From: Bacteroidota bacterium
GTDB lineage: Bacteria; Bacteroidota; Bacteroidia; B-17B0; Aurantibacillaceae
Direction of reading: 5' to 3'
DNA length: 64,000 nt
NCBI GenBank assembly: GCA_963169355.1
Contig: CAUJCR010000008.1
Span: 1 to 64,000 of the forward strand
Within the stretch, counting starts at the first letter, position 1; each line of letters opens with the position of its first letter. Below the pieces are notes generated by a model, which worked only from the letters and a program-made list of their open reading frames with translations, had not been told where the DNA came from and did not search any database. Positions 36,601 to 45,392 of the stretch are shown piece after piece. The translations under genes and the position numbers were made by a program.

Positions 36601-38386
36601 ATGCATTAGTAGTGATGGTATGAGTTGTATTATCAATAGTTCCTATTGTGTTAAAAGTAGTACCACAATCGTTACTCACTTGTACTTGGATATTACCCCA
36701 GTTTCCAGTTGGTACTCCACCAGTTGGATAAGAATTGTAGTTTAAAACTCTGTAATCAAAAGCAAAACCTTCATTACCAGTAAGAGTACCTAGTTTTAAA
36801 GTAGTTACAGTAGCTGTTGTTGTACTACTCCACATATTTTTATATAAACCATAAGTACTTACACCATGCGAAGTAGCAAGTGACCACGAAGAGTTATTTG
36901 TCCAACCTGCAGGTATAGTTGCTGTTGCAAATCCTTCGGTATATGGGGCTGGAGTACCAGAAGTTGTGGTTCTAGTAACAAGTGGCATTGCATCGTTAGC
37001 TGGGTTAGCATCTGGCGATGCTAAAGTTGCATTTGCATTTACACTATACACTCCAATAGCAGACATATCATAAGTACTTGTAACAGTAACATTTTGAGTA
37101 GCATTTGCAGCTAAAGTACCAGTATTAATAGTTGTGGTAAATGATTGAGGATTTGTTCCAGTAATATCAGTAATTAAAGTAGCGTTATTAACACTAAAAT
37201 CTAAAACCGAAGAACCAGCATTTTTAATTTGAATTACAACTGGAATTGATGAGCCATAACAGCCATTTGAACTTACTGCTGGATTGGTCATCGTAACAAC
37301 TTGTAAATCTGTAGGGATTGCTGCTGTAATAAAAGTACCAGTTGCAGTGTATCCACTTCCAGTACCGGCTGAATTAGGAATGTGAGACCATATTGCATTA
37401 TTCGTTCCATCAGAAGATTGAACACGAACTTGATAATTAGTAAGAATGTTTAATCCTGTAAGTGTAACAGAATTTGTACTTACTGGGTTTCCAGAGAAAT
37501 TTGTCCATGAACAAGTTCCAGGGATACGATATTGCACATTATATTGTGTGGCACCACTTGGAGCCGTCCAAGAAATATCAGCACTATTTGATGTTATATT
37601 AGAAACAGCTGAAAATACACGCACAGGTGCTAAGGCTGGATTTACAGGTGTAGTCCATGTTAAAGTTAATCCATCTGTAGGCACAACTCCTGAATTGTCA
37701 GAATTGAAATACACTGTACTTGAATTTGTATTTCCAGTTACTGCATCAGCCCAATTACAAGAACTTGGCGAACCTGTAACATCTAACAATAAATTATTTA
37801 TATCGGTAGCCCAGTTAGAAGCTGTTGCTCCATTTGTTTTCCATCCTACATTAAAATAAGAAGTCTTATTAGACGGTGTGCAAGTTCCATAAACAAATGA
37901 AATACTTCCATTTAATGTATTTAATCTAACTTGAAAATTTAACTCATCGGTATATGAATAACGTGTGTAGCTTTTCCATTCAAACACAATCTCATTACCA
38001 ATTACTTCGTAATAAAATGCAGAACCAGTTTTTGAGTTCAAATCCGCATTCATAGGAGCAATTACTACAGAACCATTAGTTACCGAAGTAGCAAGTATGC
38101 CAGATTCTGTTGTAGCGGTTGGAGCTGTAGCATCATATAATACAATCCAACCATTTGAACTTACTCTAGCATTTGTGTATGTAACACCATTTACTGTAAA
38201 GCCAGGTAAGCCTGTTAGGTTTTGTTGATTGTTGTCAGCAGCCATTGCTGCTATATTAGTACCTGTGGCACTAATAGAAGTATAAGTTCCATTACTTACA
38301 CTCAACGGATAATTGATAGCTAATTGCGCTTGTAAACTAACAACGAGCATTAGTAAACTTAGCAAGCTAAATAATCTTTTTTTCAT
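33686..38386 (-). CDS. large secreted multidomain protein with type A T9SS sorting domain
   Basis: The 1566-residue protein has a signal peptide (about 1-21, ending LQAQ), an N-terminal beta-rich domain (about 40-250), a fibronectin type III domain (about 255-345), a CARDB-like region, a choice-of-anchor J/cleaved-adhesin-type domain (starting near APYTEGFATATIPAGW), two more FnIII domains, Ig-like segments (LQWYANPTGGTAIGTGTLF), a second anchor-J-type domain (LNEDFNAATNTWTTTNN) and a type A sorting domain (SLYPNPNNGIVNVAIP to the C-terminus KVGKIVKQ). It is exported through T9SS and attached to or released from the surface; adhesion is likely. It is Thr/Ser/Asn-rich and stands alone. Confidence 0.92.
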   Translation of the reverse strand: MKKRLFSLLSLLMLVVSLQAQLAINYPLSVSNGTYTSISATGTNIAAMAADNNQQNLTGLPGFTVNGVTYTNARVSSNGWIVLYDATAPTATTESGILATSVTNGSVVIAPMNADLNSKTGSAFYYEVIGNEIVFEWKSYTRYSYTDELNFQVRLNTLNGSISFVYGTCTPSNKTSYFNVGWKTNGATASNWATDINNLLLDVTGSPSSCNWADAVTGNTNSSTVYFNSDNSGVVPTDGLTLTWTTPVNPALAPVRVFSAVSNITSNSADISWTAPSGATQYNVQYRIPGTCSWTNFSGNPVSTNSVTLTGLNILTNYQVRVQSSDGTNNAIWSHIPNSAGTGSGYTATGTFITAAIPTDLQVVTMTNPAVSSNGCYGSSIPVVIQIKNAGSSVLDFSVNNATLITDITGTNPQSFTTTINTGTLAANATQNVTVTSTYDMSAIGVYSVNANATLASPDANPANDAMPLVTRTTTSGTPAPYTEGFATATIPAGWTNNSSWSLATSHGVSTYGLYKNMWSSTTTATVTTLKLGTLTGNEGFAFDYRVLNYNSYPTGGVPTGNWGNIQVQVSNDCGTTFNTIGTIDNTTHTITTNAWTNKVFSLSSYAGQSVFVRFVATWVAGDYYVDLDNINVASCFAPTAITATNITTTGSDIAWTAPVSGSPAAYIYEVRTSGAAGSGTVGLATTGTVTAPATSVTVSGLTPLTNYTVYVMSYCGGVDVSPWANATFTTLANCPVPTSLTVSAITPTTANATWVAGGSETAWDVYYGPAPLSVPNATTVPTATTSTTSYSFTSLTPATDYVVYVRADCGGTESIWTPLYAFTTPCLPPNILTTTNSTRCGTGTTTLSATADAGATLQWYANPTGGTAIGTGTLFTTPSISTTTNYYVSAMGAPVLGSGARTAPTATSNTTPSSYGLVFDATKSFTLTSVDVFPTSTSGSLVVNLTDNLGTVLQTATVAIPTGTVGTPYTVALNFPVVPGTGYRLIAVSGPSLIRESALGGFPYAIGNVGNITSGYISGTSTTYYFFYNWKFMAGCEGTRSMVTASVTAPPVLTINSPASVCAGSGIATLSVTSTVSDYDSYEWTPTTGLYTDAAATTSYTGGNANTIYVNTTNAGVLNYNVAASNSVSGCATNATSSVSVLEAPTSITVVATPTALCGSGTVTISATANDPAPVVLLNEDFNAATNTWTTTNNSTGGTSAAAAWTLRNSPFTSSNVGTNLTSNDASQFYLTDSDAQGSGGTTSTLLQSPALNTMGLSSLTLSFYHYYHYYSDDISVKVEASTDGTTWNTIQDFTPGATDIGTATSFSLETFSLNSYTNNPTLYVRFNYSATWGYGWAIDNVKMEGVSDASYTYNWSSNPTGFTATTSTATDTPTATTHYSVVITNTNTSCSNGAYVTVNVAPIPTVTAVASQSVLCSGGSGSSILTASTTATSVLWNDGSTTTTISVSPTVTTVYTVTATDAGCSTDAYVTVTVSNCTGINELSANGISLYPNPNNGIVNVAIPTSLTGKASIQIFDALGKLVITEVLNTETTTIHTNTLTNGIYMFKVINNNSTIKVGKIVKQ

Positions 38387-38413
38387 AATTTATTGGTTTT
38401 TAAAATTGAGCGC

Positions 38414-38421
38414 CAAATTTA
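38414..38421 (-). promoter_or_regulatory. -7 box of the large T9SS gene
   Basis: TAAATTTG on the minus strand fits TAnnTTTG, 27 bp before the ATG. No TTG at the -33 distance, so confidence is modest. Confidence 0.35.
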
Positions 38422-38520
38422 GGGAATTTTATGGTTGATTTACTAAAAAAATCGCCATATTTGTTGATAAATCATATAAATTAACTTTTTTAACTCTCTA
38501 AATACTTTTAAGTATCTGAT

Positions 38521-38880
38521 ATGGAAATAGATAATATTATCAACTATTGTTTAAAAAAAGAATTTGTAGAAGAGTGTCTGCCTTTTGATAAAGACACCTT
38601 GGTTTTTAAAGTAAAAGGTAAAATGTTTCTTTTGGTAGCGCTGGAAACCCTGCCATTACAGATTAATGTAAAATGCCAGCCAGAAAAAGCAATTGAATTA
38701 CGTGAACAATATCCTGATATTTTGCCTGGCTACCACATGAACAAAAAACATTGGAATACGATTATCTGTTCACACGCCTTATCAGATAAACAAATACTCA
38801 ATTGGATTGATGATAGTTACCATTTAGTAGTAAAAAGTTTGCCTCAAAAAACTCAAGCTGAGTTTAAATTTTTAAAATAA
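38521..38880 (+). CDS. MmcQ/YjbR family protein
   Basis: The 119-residue protein matches the MmcQ/YjbR (double-wing, CyaY-like fold) family: FDKDTLVFKVKGKMFLLVAL, CQPEKAIELREQYPDILPGY, HMNKKHWNTI and a terminal DDSYHLVVKSLP. Members are small cytosolic proteins, suggested to bind DNA on fold similarity; function is untested. Monocistronic, followed immediately by a 161-bp inverted-repeat element whose left end overlaps the stop codon. Confidence 0.9.
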   Translation: MEIDNIINYCLKKEFVEECLPFDKDTLVFKVKGKMFLLVALETLPLQINVKCQPEKAIELREQYPDILPGYHMNKKHWNTIICSHALSDKQILNWIDDSYHLVVKSLPQKTQAEFKFLK

Positions 38881-39040
38881 TACCAAATGCAATTATAATC
38901 TAGACCGAAGATGCTTAGTGATTTTTTATCAAGACGATGAAAAAAATCGTTGCATAGCTTTGCCTATGGAGCTATTTTTTGAAGAAGTATTGATGGAAAA
39001 GAACAAGTAGATTGGACTATATTGTAGTTGTATTTGGTAT
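38880..39040. mobile_element. 161-bp MITE-like element with 27-bp terminal inverted repeats
   Basis: Ends 38880-38906 and 39014-39040 are inverted copies matching at 22 of 27 positions. Inside lie two smaller hairpins: GATTTTTT/AAAAAATC (38920-38948), extended by ATGC/GCAT (38911-38955), and CATAG/CTATG (38953-38968). There is no ORF. It fills the gap between two convergent genes exactly: the left end overlaps the yjbR-family stop and the right end is 2 bp from the SpoIID stop. It could be a miniature transposable element or a structured RNA/terminator; I see only one copy here. Confidence 0.55.
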
Positions 39041-39042
39041 AA

Positions 39043-40302
39043 CTACTCGTCCTTAAAAAAATTAAGCTTGTGCAAATCTATTAATTGTGTTTTTTGATAA
39101 TAGAAATTTATAACTTCTGGATATTTATAACCTAATTTTGCCATTTTCATCGCACCTTCTTGGCACATTCCTACTCCGTGTCCAAAACCTCTTCCTTTAA
39201 ACAACAAACTATCACCTTGTGGATAGATGCTAAAGAAAGTTGATTTTAGTTGTAAATCAGTTCTTACATTTTTTAATGGAACTTTTATATTATTGGATTC
39301 TAAGTAGGCTTTTCGGGTTTCTTGCTTAAAGGTTAGCGCAGCCCATCGAGCATTAGAGTCTTGAATTGGGAAATTATGTTTTAACTTTAAATACGATAGC
39401 CAATCTTCTTTCGACATTTTTCTTTCCCATTTTGCATTAGGCATCTTAATGCTAAAAGTATCGTTCACGCTTCGTAAATATGAAACTTTACTTCCCCACA
39501 CATCCTCAGAATTTGCTGTTTGTCCACCACTGTTACTATGAAAAGTAGCATTTATTAAACTTAAGTTATCATCAACCACTACTTTACCTTTGGTGTCGTT
39601 TACTGCTTTCATAATTTCTAATTCGGTGGTTTTTCCAAAGTAAACTTGACAATGTGTATGATCACATAAGTTAAAAGTCTCTGCACTATGTTTTTGCAAG
39701 TTAGCTAATGCAAAAGTTCGAGCTAAAATTGCTTGAACTTTATAAAATTCTTGAGGCGACCTTCTACCCGACTCCGCCTGTACAACACCTGCGATATAAT
39801 TATCTAACGAAATATCATTTATACATTTTAGCTCTCCTAATTCGGCTGTAACAATTAAATTTCCTTCGTAAAAACGTGGTTTTCTATCGGGTAAAAGCAG
39901 CTTCATTCTAAATGTTCTTTCCGTTTCGGCACTCGAAATTTTTACTTTTTTAAACTTACCTATTACATTCTCAAATGTTTTTACTTCAACTGAATCATTT
40001 ACTAAACTAAATTTAATTAATGCCATTGTAGATGTATTTGCAATCTCCATTCCATTTCCCCACACGCTATACGCACCTTTTTCGGCACTAATAGTAAATG
40101 ATTGAATTTTTACTTGCGAAAAAATTCTAATATTAACCACCTCATCAGCATGAAATTTCTTATAGCTACTTAAGTGTTTGTTTGTTGCTGTTTTATTTTC
40201 TTTTTTAACAGGCTCATTACTTCCAGCCACAAAACCAACTATTCGCCAACTTGCAAATAAAAACACTAATGATATTATGACTATAATTTTATTGATGAGC
40301 AT
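39043..40302 (-). CDS. SpoIID/LytB domain protein
   Basis: The 419-residue protein has an N-terminal signal or membrane segment and a SpoIID domain (about 145-400): EGNLIVTAELGELKCINDIS, YIAGVVQAESG, YKVQAILARTFALAN, and GRGFGHGVGMCQEGAMKMAK near the C-terminus. SpoIID-type proteins are peptidoglycan lytic transglycosylases that cut denuded glycan strands in the periplasm; in non-sporeformers they have wall-remodelling roles. The catalytic Glu is in QAESG. Its start overlaps lpxB by 14 bp, so it is in the surE-lpxB operon. Confidence 0.9.
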   Translation of the reverse strand: MLINKIIVIISLVFLFASWRIVGFVAGSNEPVKKENKTATNKHLSSYKKFHADEVVNIRIFSQVKIQSFTISAEKGAYSVWGNGMEIANTSTMALIKFSLVNDSVEVKTFENVIGKFKKVKISSAETERTFRMKLLLPDRKPRFYEGNLIVTAELGELKCINDISLDNYIAGVVQAESGRRSPQEFYKVQAILARTFALANLQKHSAETFNLCDHTHCQVYFGKTTELEIMKAVNDTKGKVVVDDNLSLINATFHSNSGGQTANSEDVWGSKVSYLRSVNDTFSIKMPNAKWERKMSKEDWLSYLKLKHNFPIQDSNARWAALTFKQETRKAYLESNNIKVPLKNVRTDLQLKSTFFSIYPQGDSLLFKGRGFGHGVGMCQEGAMKMAKLGYKYPEVINFYYQKTQLIDLHKLNFFKDE

Positions 40303-41419
40303 TAAGATGATGATATATTAACTGAGCAACTTTTTTTGATGCACCACTATTTCCAAGTAATTCTATAAGTTGATGATACTCTGAAAGCATTTTCTCTCTA
40401 GCATCTCCAGATAAAATGAGTTGCAACTCTTGTTTTAAATTTTGTTCGTTTAAATCGCTTTGTATTAACTCTTTTACAACTGGTTTATCCATTATTAAAT
40501 TAGGTAACGAAATATATTTCACTCTATTTCCTACTACCATTCTTGCAATGGCATAAGAAACAGCGCCACCTTTGTAACACACCACTTGAGGTAATTTAAA
40601 TAAAGCGCTTTCTAAAGTAGAAGTTCCAGATTTAATAATTCCTGCATGAGCTACGTTAAGTAAAGCATAGGTTTGATTAAATACAACTTTTATATTTTTA
40701 TCAATCGCTTTCTGGTAGGCTTCTTTAGATAAATTAGTAGTACCAGCAATCACAAATTGATAGGCTTTAAACTCATCAACAACACCCAACATAATAGAAA
40801 ACATTTTTTCAATTTCTTGTTTTCTACTTCCAGGTAAAACGGCAATAATTGGTCGGTTATCTAATTGATTTGTTTTTATAAAATCTTCTTTTGAGGGCAA
40901 AGTAGATTTTTGTTGTTCAATTGCATCTAACAGCGGATGCCCTACATAATCAACTACACAGTTATGTTTTTTATACACCCCAACTTCAAAAGGCAGTATA
41001 ACAAACATTTTTTCTACACTACGTTTAATAATCTCTACTCTATTTTCCTTCCAAGCCCAAATAGTTGGCGATATATAATATAGCACTCTTATGCCTTGCT
41101 GTTTTGCCCAATCTGCAATTCTTAGGTTAAAGCCAGGATAATCTACCAGTATTAATACATCTGGTTTATAATCTAAAATATCTTGCTTGCAAAAAGCAAT
41201 ATTTTTAAAAATAGTACGAATATTTTTAGCAACCTCCACAAATCCCATAAATGCTAAATCCTTAATATGCTTACGTGGCTTTTGGTGTGTAACCGCCTCC
41301 ATTAAATCCCCACCCCAAAATCTAAACTGTATGGTATTATCAATAGCAAGTAATTCACGCATCATGTTTGAGGCATGTAAATCGCCCGAAGGCTCTCCAG
41401 CTATCACATAATATTTCAT
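40289..41419 (-). CDS. lpxB: lipid-A-disaccharide synthase
   Basis: LpxB joins UDP-2,3-diacylglucosamine and lipid X at the inner face of the inner membrane, an early step of lipid A synthesis. The 376 residues start MKYYVIAGEPSGDLHASNMM and include FWGGDLMEA, VDYPGFNLRIADWAK, YYISPTIWAWKENRV and VLPGSRKQEIEKMF, with KSGTSTLESALF near the C-terminal lobe. The length is typical. Order surE, small membrane protein, lpxB, SpoIID-family gene with tight spacing shows one operon. Confidence 0.97.
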   Translation of the reverse strand: MKYYVIAGEPSGDLHASNMMRELLAIDNTIQFRFWGGDLMEAVTHQKPRKHIKDLAFMGFVEVAKNIRTIFKNIAFCKQDILDYKPDVLILVDYPGFNLRIADWAKQQGIRVLYYISPTIWAWKENRVEIIKRSVEKMFVILPFEVGVYKKHNCVVDYVGHPLLDAIEQQKSTLPSKEDFIKTNQLDNRPIIAVLPGSRKQEIEKMFSIMLGVVDEFKAYQFVIAGTTNLSKEAYQKAIDKNIKVVFNQTYALLNVAHAGIIKSGTSTLESALFKLPQVVCYKGGAVSYAIARMVVGNRVKYISLPNLIMDKPVVKELIQSDLNEQNLKQELQLILSGDAREKMLSEYHQLIELLGNSGASKKVAQLIYHHLNAHQ

Positions 41420-41421
41420 AT

Positions 41422-41715
41422 TTATAATAACGAAATATAAAATACTAGACCCACGTACAAGAAACTAGCATAGATGAGTCCTTTACCAAAATCAAAAATC
41501 TTTTTATTAAGCGACAAATAAAACACCAACATGTTAGCAATAACACAAGCTATAGATACTTCTTGTAACATGTTACCTGCTTTTAGATATCGAATATATC
41601 CATAAGGAAAACTTAGTTGTTCGTACTTAAATAGCCAAAAACACATAAAACAAAATGCTGGAAAGAAAATCCCAAACAAAAAACCAATCCATTTCTTATC
41701 TATTTTTTCAATCAT
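41422..41715 (-). CDS. small membrane protein between surE and lpxB
   Basis: The 97-residue protein has about three transmembrane helices (GFLFGIFFPAFCFMCFWLF; EVSIACVIANMLVFYLSL; LIYASFLYVGLVFYISLL). I do not recognise a named family, but a small membrane protein at this position is common in Bacteroidota. It is 4 bp after surE and 2 bp before lpxB, so it is certainly co-transcribed. A role near lipid A or the envelope is only a guess from context. Confidence 0.75.
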   Translation of the reverse strand: MIEKIDKKWIGFLFGIFFPAFCFMCFWLFKYEQLSFPYGYIRYLKAGNMLQEVSIACVIANMLVFYLSLNKKIFDFGKGLIYASFLYVGLVFYISLL

Positions 41716-41719
41716 TTTT

Positions 41720-42490
41720 CTAAAGTATATTTTGTAAATGTGGAATAACTTGGTGCGCAGTTAAATCATGCATCGTTGGCACAACCGATACGTAACCATT
41801 TTGCAATGCCCACTCATCTGTATCTTTTGATTCGGGTTCAAAATTTACAAACTTTCCCGTAAGCCAATAGTATGACCTTCCATGTGGATCTTTACGCTCT
41901 TCAAAATCTTCCACCCATCCAGCCTTTGCCTGACGACACACTTTTAATCCATTTATTTCATCTGCTTTTAACTTAGGGAAATTAACGTTTAAGCATACGC
42001 CATTAGGTAAAGGTTCTTTGAGAGTTGAACTAATTATTTTTTCAATAAATGGCGTAGTGGCCGAAAAATCAGCATTAATATCGTAATCGCATAAACTAAA
42101 ACCAACCGAAGATGTCCCTTCTAAACTTCCTTCAATAGCTGCACTCATAGTTCCAGAATAGATGACATTAATAGAACTGTTACTACCATGATTAATGCCT
42201 GATAAAATTAAATTAGGTTTATTAGGTAATATTTTATGAATAGCCATTTTCACACAATCTACAGGTGTGCCCGTACAACTATACTCTTCCACAATACCAG
42301 TGTGATAATTTGTTTTTTGAATTCGAATGGAAGAATTAATGGTAATGGCATGGCCCATACCCGACTGAGGTTTATCAGGCGCTATCACATACACATCACC
42401 ATATTGCTTGGCTATATTAGAAAGATGTAAAATGCCTGGCGCACTCACACCATCGTCATTTGTAACTAATATGATTGGTTTTTGTTGCAT
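41720..42490 (-). CDS. surE: 5'/3'-nucleotidase SurE
   Basis: SurE is a cytosolic metal-dependent phosphatase of nucleoside monophosphates. The 256 residues begin with ILVTNDDGVSAPGILHLSNI, giving the Asp-Asp metal site, followed by VIAPDKPQSGMGHAITI, GTPVDCVKMA and LILSGINHGSN with conserved Asn and Ser ligands. It is the first gene of the surE-lpxB operon. The length is normal. Confidence 0.96.
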   Translation of the reverse strand: MQQKPIILVTNDDGVSAPGILHLSNIAKQYGDVYVIAPDKPQSGMGHAITINSSIRIQKTNYHTGIVEEYSCTGTPVDCVKMAIHKILPNKPNLILSGINHGSNSSINVIYSGTMSAAIEGSLEGTSSVGFSLCDYDINADFSATTPFIEKIISSTLKEPLPNGVCLNVNFPKLKADEINGLKVCRQAKAGWVEDFEERKDPHGRSYYWLTGKFVNFEPESKDTDEWALQNGYVSVVPTMHDLTAHQVIPHLQNIL

Positions 42491-42598
42491 TAGCTTGTAA
42501 AACTATTGAAATATTATGGCTTTTCGTGAAATTATATAGGTATTTTACTAAAATTAGCCTGTTAATTGATGTTTTTTAGCCAAATAAACATTTTTTAT

Positions 42599-42606
42599 TA
42601 CTTTTG
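42599..42606 (+). promoter_or_regulatory. -7 box of the RidA gene
   Basis: TACTTTTG matches TAnnTTTG, 21 bp before the ATG. A -33 TTG is not seen at the standard distance. Confidence 0.4.
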
Positions 42607-42627
42607 TTTTACTAACTAAATAACATT

Positions 42628-43008
42628 ATGAAAAAAATTATTAATACTACAAATGCTCCAGCTCCAATTGGCCCTTACAATCAAGCTGTGCAAGTTGGTG
42701 ATAGTGTGTATGTTTCTGGAACTATTGCAATGGATTTAGCCTCAAAACAACTTATTAAAACTAATATTAGAGAGGAAACCAAAATTGTAATGGATTATAT
42801 TGGCGAAGTGCTTAAAGAAGCTGGCTTATCGTTTGATAACATTGTAAAGACCACTATTTTTTTGGCTGATATAAACAACTTTGTGCAAGTAAACGAAGTT
42901 TATAGCACTTATTTTAAAACAGATTTCCCTGCTCGTGCTACAATCCAAGCAGATAGATTACCTAAAGATGCTAATGTGGAAATTAGTGTTGAGGCAAAAG
43001 TGTTTTAA
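42628..43008 (+). CDS. RidA family enamine/imine deaminase
   Basis: RidA (YjgF/YER057c) hydrolyses reactive enamine/imine intermediates released by PLP enzymes, protecting other enzymes. The 126 residues show APAPIGPYNQAVQVGDSVYV, VSGTIAMD, FPARATIQADRLPKDANVEI with the active-site Arg, and the terminal SVEAKVF. The length is standard. Monocistronic with its own terminator at 43039-43080. Confidence 0.95.
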   Translation: MKKIINTTNAPAPIGPYNQAVQVGDSVYVSGTIAMDLASKQLIKTNIREETKIVMDYIGEVLKEAGLSFDNIVKTTIFLADINNFVQVNEVYSTYFKTDFPARATIQADRLPKDANVEISVEAKVF

Positions 43009-43038
43009 TAACTTATTATTCTAATTTTTATAAATCTT

Positions 43039-43080
43039 AAAGGATTTTTGAGCGTTTTTAAACGCTTTCAAAAATCCTTT
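43039..43080 (+). terminator. terminator after the RidA gene
   Basis: A long hairpin: AAAGGATTTTTGA pairs with TTCAAAAATCCTTT around an inner GCGTTT/AAACGC stem, followed by a T run. It starts 31 bp after the stop. Confidence 0.8.
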
Positions 43081-43247
43081 TTGTTTTTGGAGATTTTCTG
43101 GAAAATTACCTTAAAAACTCAGTTCAAACTAAAAAAATAGAGGTTTATAGAAGAAAAATAAGGATTTAACGAAAAAAAATTATTAAAAATAGTTGCTTAT
43201 TTGTTTTTTTGTTTTAACTTTACTTTACGTATTAAAATTTAAAAAAC

Positions 43248-43523
43248 ATGAACATTTTTGTAAGCAACATCAGCTTTAAAGTTAGAGAACAAGCACTCAC
43301 AGAACTTTTTTCTCAGTATGGCGAGGTAACCTCAGTAAGAATTATTAAAGACAAAGAAACTAAAAGAAGTAAAGGTTTTGGTTTTGTAGAAATGGCTAAT
43401 GATGCCGATGGGCAAAAGGCTATTGACGCATTAAACGGAACTGAACACTACGAACGCCCATTAGTAGTTTCAATTGCCAAAGGAAGACCTGAAAAATCTA
43501 ATTCAGAAGAAGTTAGTCAATAA
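43248..43523 (+). CDS. RNA recognition motif (RRM) protein
   Basis: The 91-residue protein is a single RRM: RNP2 MNIFVSNISFKV and RNP1 SKGFGFVEMA, with a short polar tail ending in SEEVSQ. Bacteroidota use such small RRM proteins as general RNA-binding regulators or chaperones in place of Hfq; this is family knowledge, the targets are not visible. The gene has a 240-bp upstream region and a strong terminator just after, so it is a single-gene unit. Confidence 0.93.
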   Translation: MNIFVSNISFKVREQALTELFSQYGEVTSVRIIKDKETKRSKGFGFVEMANDADGQKAIDALNGTEHYERPLVVSIAKGRPEKSNSEEVSQ

Positions 43524-43545
43524 TTTAATATTAAGATAAAGAAAT

Positions 43546-43569
43546 AGGCTGCCTCAAATGAGGCAGCCT
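43546..43569. terminator. bidirectional terminator after the RRM gene
   Basis: A perfect 10-bp GC-rich stem AGGCTGCCTC / GAGGCAGCCT with loop AAAT and a following T-rich run. It lies between the convergent RRM and P5C dehydrogenase genes and can serve both. Confidence 0.85.
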
Positions 43570-43603
43570 GTTTTGTTATGACATTATCCTAGCAAATTTA
43601 TCC

Positions 43604-45235
43604 TTAGTCTTTTTGTAAGAAAGGATATTTGTAATCTGTAGGCGGCGTAAAGGTTTCCTTAATTGTACGAGGAGAAACCCAACGTTGTAAATTAATTTTA
43701 GCACCTGCTTTATCATTGGTTCCACTACCTCTTGCACCACCAAATGGTTGTTGCCCCACTACTGCTCCTGTACATTTATCATTTATGTAAAAATTACCTG
43801 CACAGTTACTTAATTTTTTAGTTGCCAACTCAATGGCATATCTATCTTGTGCAAGAATAGAACCCGTTAAGGCATAAGGCGATGTAGAATCAACTAACTC
43901 TAATGTTTCTTCAAATTTATATTCATCATACACATACACTGTTAACACTGGCCCAAATAATTCTTCGCACATGGTGGTGTATTTTGGATCTTTAGTTAAA
44001 ATAATAGTCGGTTCAATAAAGTAGCCTTTGCTTTTATCGTAATTTCCACCAGCTATTATTTCTACGTTTTTATCTTTCTTAGCATTCTCAATATATTGAG
44101 CTAATTTATCAAAACTCTTTTCGTCAATTACGGCATTAATAAAATTCGTAAAATCTTCGGTAGGTCCCATCTTCATATCTTTTAAATCTGCCAACACAAA
44201 GTTTTTTACTTCGTCCCATAAATTAGATGGAATATACACACGCGAAGCTGCCGAACATTTTTGGCCTTGATACTCAAATGCACCTCTTGAGATTGCTACA
44301 GCTAAAGCTTTAGCATCGGCACTCTTATGAGCTATCATAAAATCTTTCCCACCTGTTTCGCCCACTACTCTTGGATAAGAACGGTATTTGTGAATATTGT
44401 TCCCGATGGTTTGCCAAATATTTTGAAACACCTCGGTACTTCCTGTAAAGTGAATACCTGCAAAATCTTTATGATTAAAAATAACTTCGGCCGCATCTGG
44501 ACCACTTGGATAAATTAAATTGATAACACCATCAGGCACACCTGCTTTTTTAAACACTTCCATTAATACATTAGCACTATAAACTTGTGTATTACTAGGT
44601 TTCCAAACCACTACATTGCCCATCATAGCACAACTAGAAGGTAAATTGCCAGCTATGGCTGTAAAATTAAAAGGCGTTAAAGCATATACAAATCCCTCTA
44701 ACGGGCGCCACTCTAATCGGTTCCAAACACCAGGACTTGATAGTGGTTGTTCAGCGTATATCTCCGTCATAAACTGAACATTAAATCTTAAAAAATCAAT
44801 TATCTCGCAAGCGCTATCAATTTCGGCTTGAAACGCATTTTTACTTTGTCCTAACATCGTTGCTGCGTTTAACTTTGCACGATAAGGTCCTGCAATTAAT
44901 TCAGCTGCTTTTAAGAAAATACTAGCGCGATGTTCCCAACTTAAATTAGCCCATTTTTCTTTAGCAGATAAAGCAGCTTCAATGGCTTGCTCTACATGTT
45001 TTTTATCGCTCTTATGAAAATAACCAAGCGTGTGTTTGTGGTCGTGTGGAGGCGCTAAACGAACTTTGTTTTCACTACGCACTTCCTTATCACCAATATA
45101 CATTGGAATATCAATTTCTTTACTTCTTAGCTCCTTTAACATAGCTTGAAGTTCTTTTCTTTCGGGGCTCCCAGAAGCATAATTCTTAACAGGCTCATTA
45201 GCCGCTACGGGTACTTTATAAATTCCTTTAGGCAT
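43604..45235 (-). CDS. pruA: L-glutamate gamma-semialdehyde (P5C) dehydrogenase
   Basis: The enzyme oxidises glutamate semialdehyde to glutamate in proline and arginine breakdown. The 543 residues are an aldehyde dehydrogenase of the single-domain P5CDH type: TPFNFTAIAGNLPSSCAMMG, KPSNTQVYSA, FTGSTEVFQ, general base Glu in VGETGGKDF and nucleophile Cys in YQGQKCSAASRVYIP. The length is typical of the non-PutA enzyme. No proline dehydrogenase is in the window. The gene stands alone. Confidence 0.95.
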   Translation of the reverse strand: MPKGIYKVPVAANEPVKNYASGSPERKELQAMLKELRSKEIDIPMYIGDKEVRSENKVRLAPPHDHKHTLGYFHKSDKKHVEQAIEAALSAKEKWANLSWEHRASIFLKAAELIAGPYRAKLNAATMLGQSKNAFQAEIDSACEIIDFLRFNVQFMTEIYAEQPLSSPGVWNRLEWRPLEGFVYALTPFNFTAIAGNLPSSCAMMGNVVVWKPSNTQVYSANVLMEVFKKAGVPDGVINLIYPSGPDAAEVIFNHKDFAGIHFTGSTEVFQNIWQTIGNNIHKYRSYPRVVGETGGKDFMIAHKSADAKALAVAISRGAFEYQGQKCSAASRVYIPSNLWDEVKNFVLADLKDMKMGPTEDFTNFINAVIDEKSFDKLAQYIENAKKDKNVEIIAGGNYDKSKGYFIEPTIILTKDPKYTTMCEELFGPVLTVYVYDEYKFEETLELVDSTSPYALTGSILAQDRYAIELATKKLSNCAGNFYINDKCTGAVVGQQPFGGARGSGTNDKAGAKINLQRWVSPRTIKETFTPPTDYKYPFLQKD

Positions 45236-45392
45236 AATCTTAATTTTTTTAGATGCACGAAGTTAGCCTTTTTTAGACAAAAGCCGAAAGATTTTTAAGG
45301 AAAGCTTATTTAAAAATTGTAATGAAATTAAATAGCTACAAATTGTAGCAATTAATAATTGTTTCTAACAAGATTTAAAAAAAGGGGTAATG

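Noticed and set aside
37446-37859. 137-codon plus-strand frame opposite the large T9SS gene
   Set aside because: An antisense shadow of Thr/Ser/Val-rich repeats; the minus-strand gene has a signal peptide, domains and sorting tail over the same bases.
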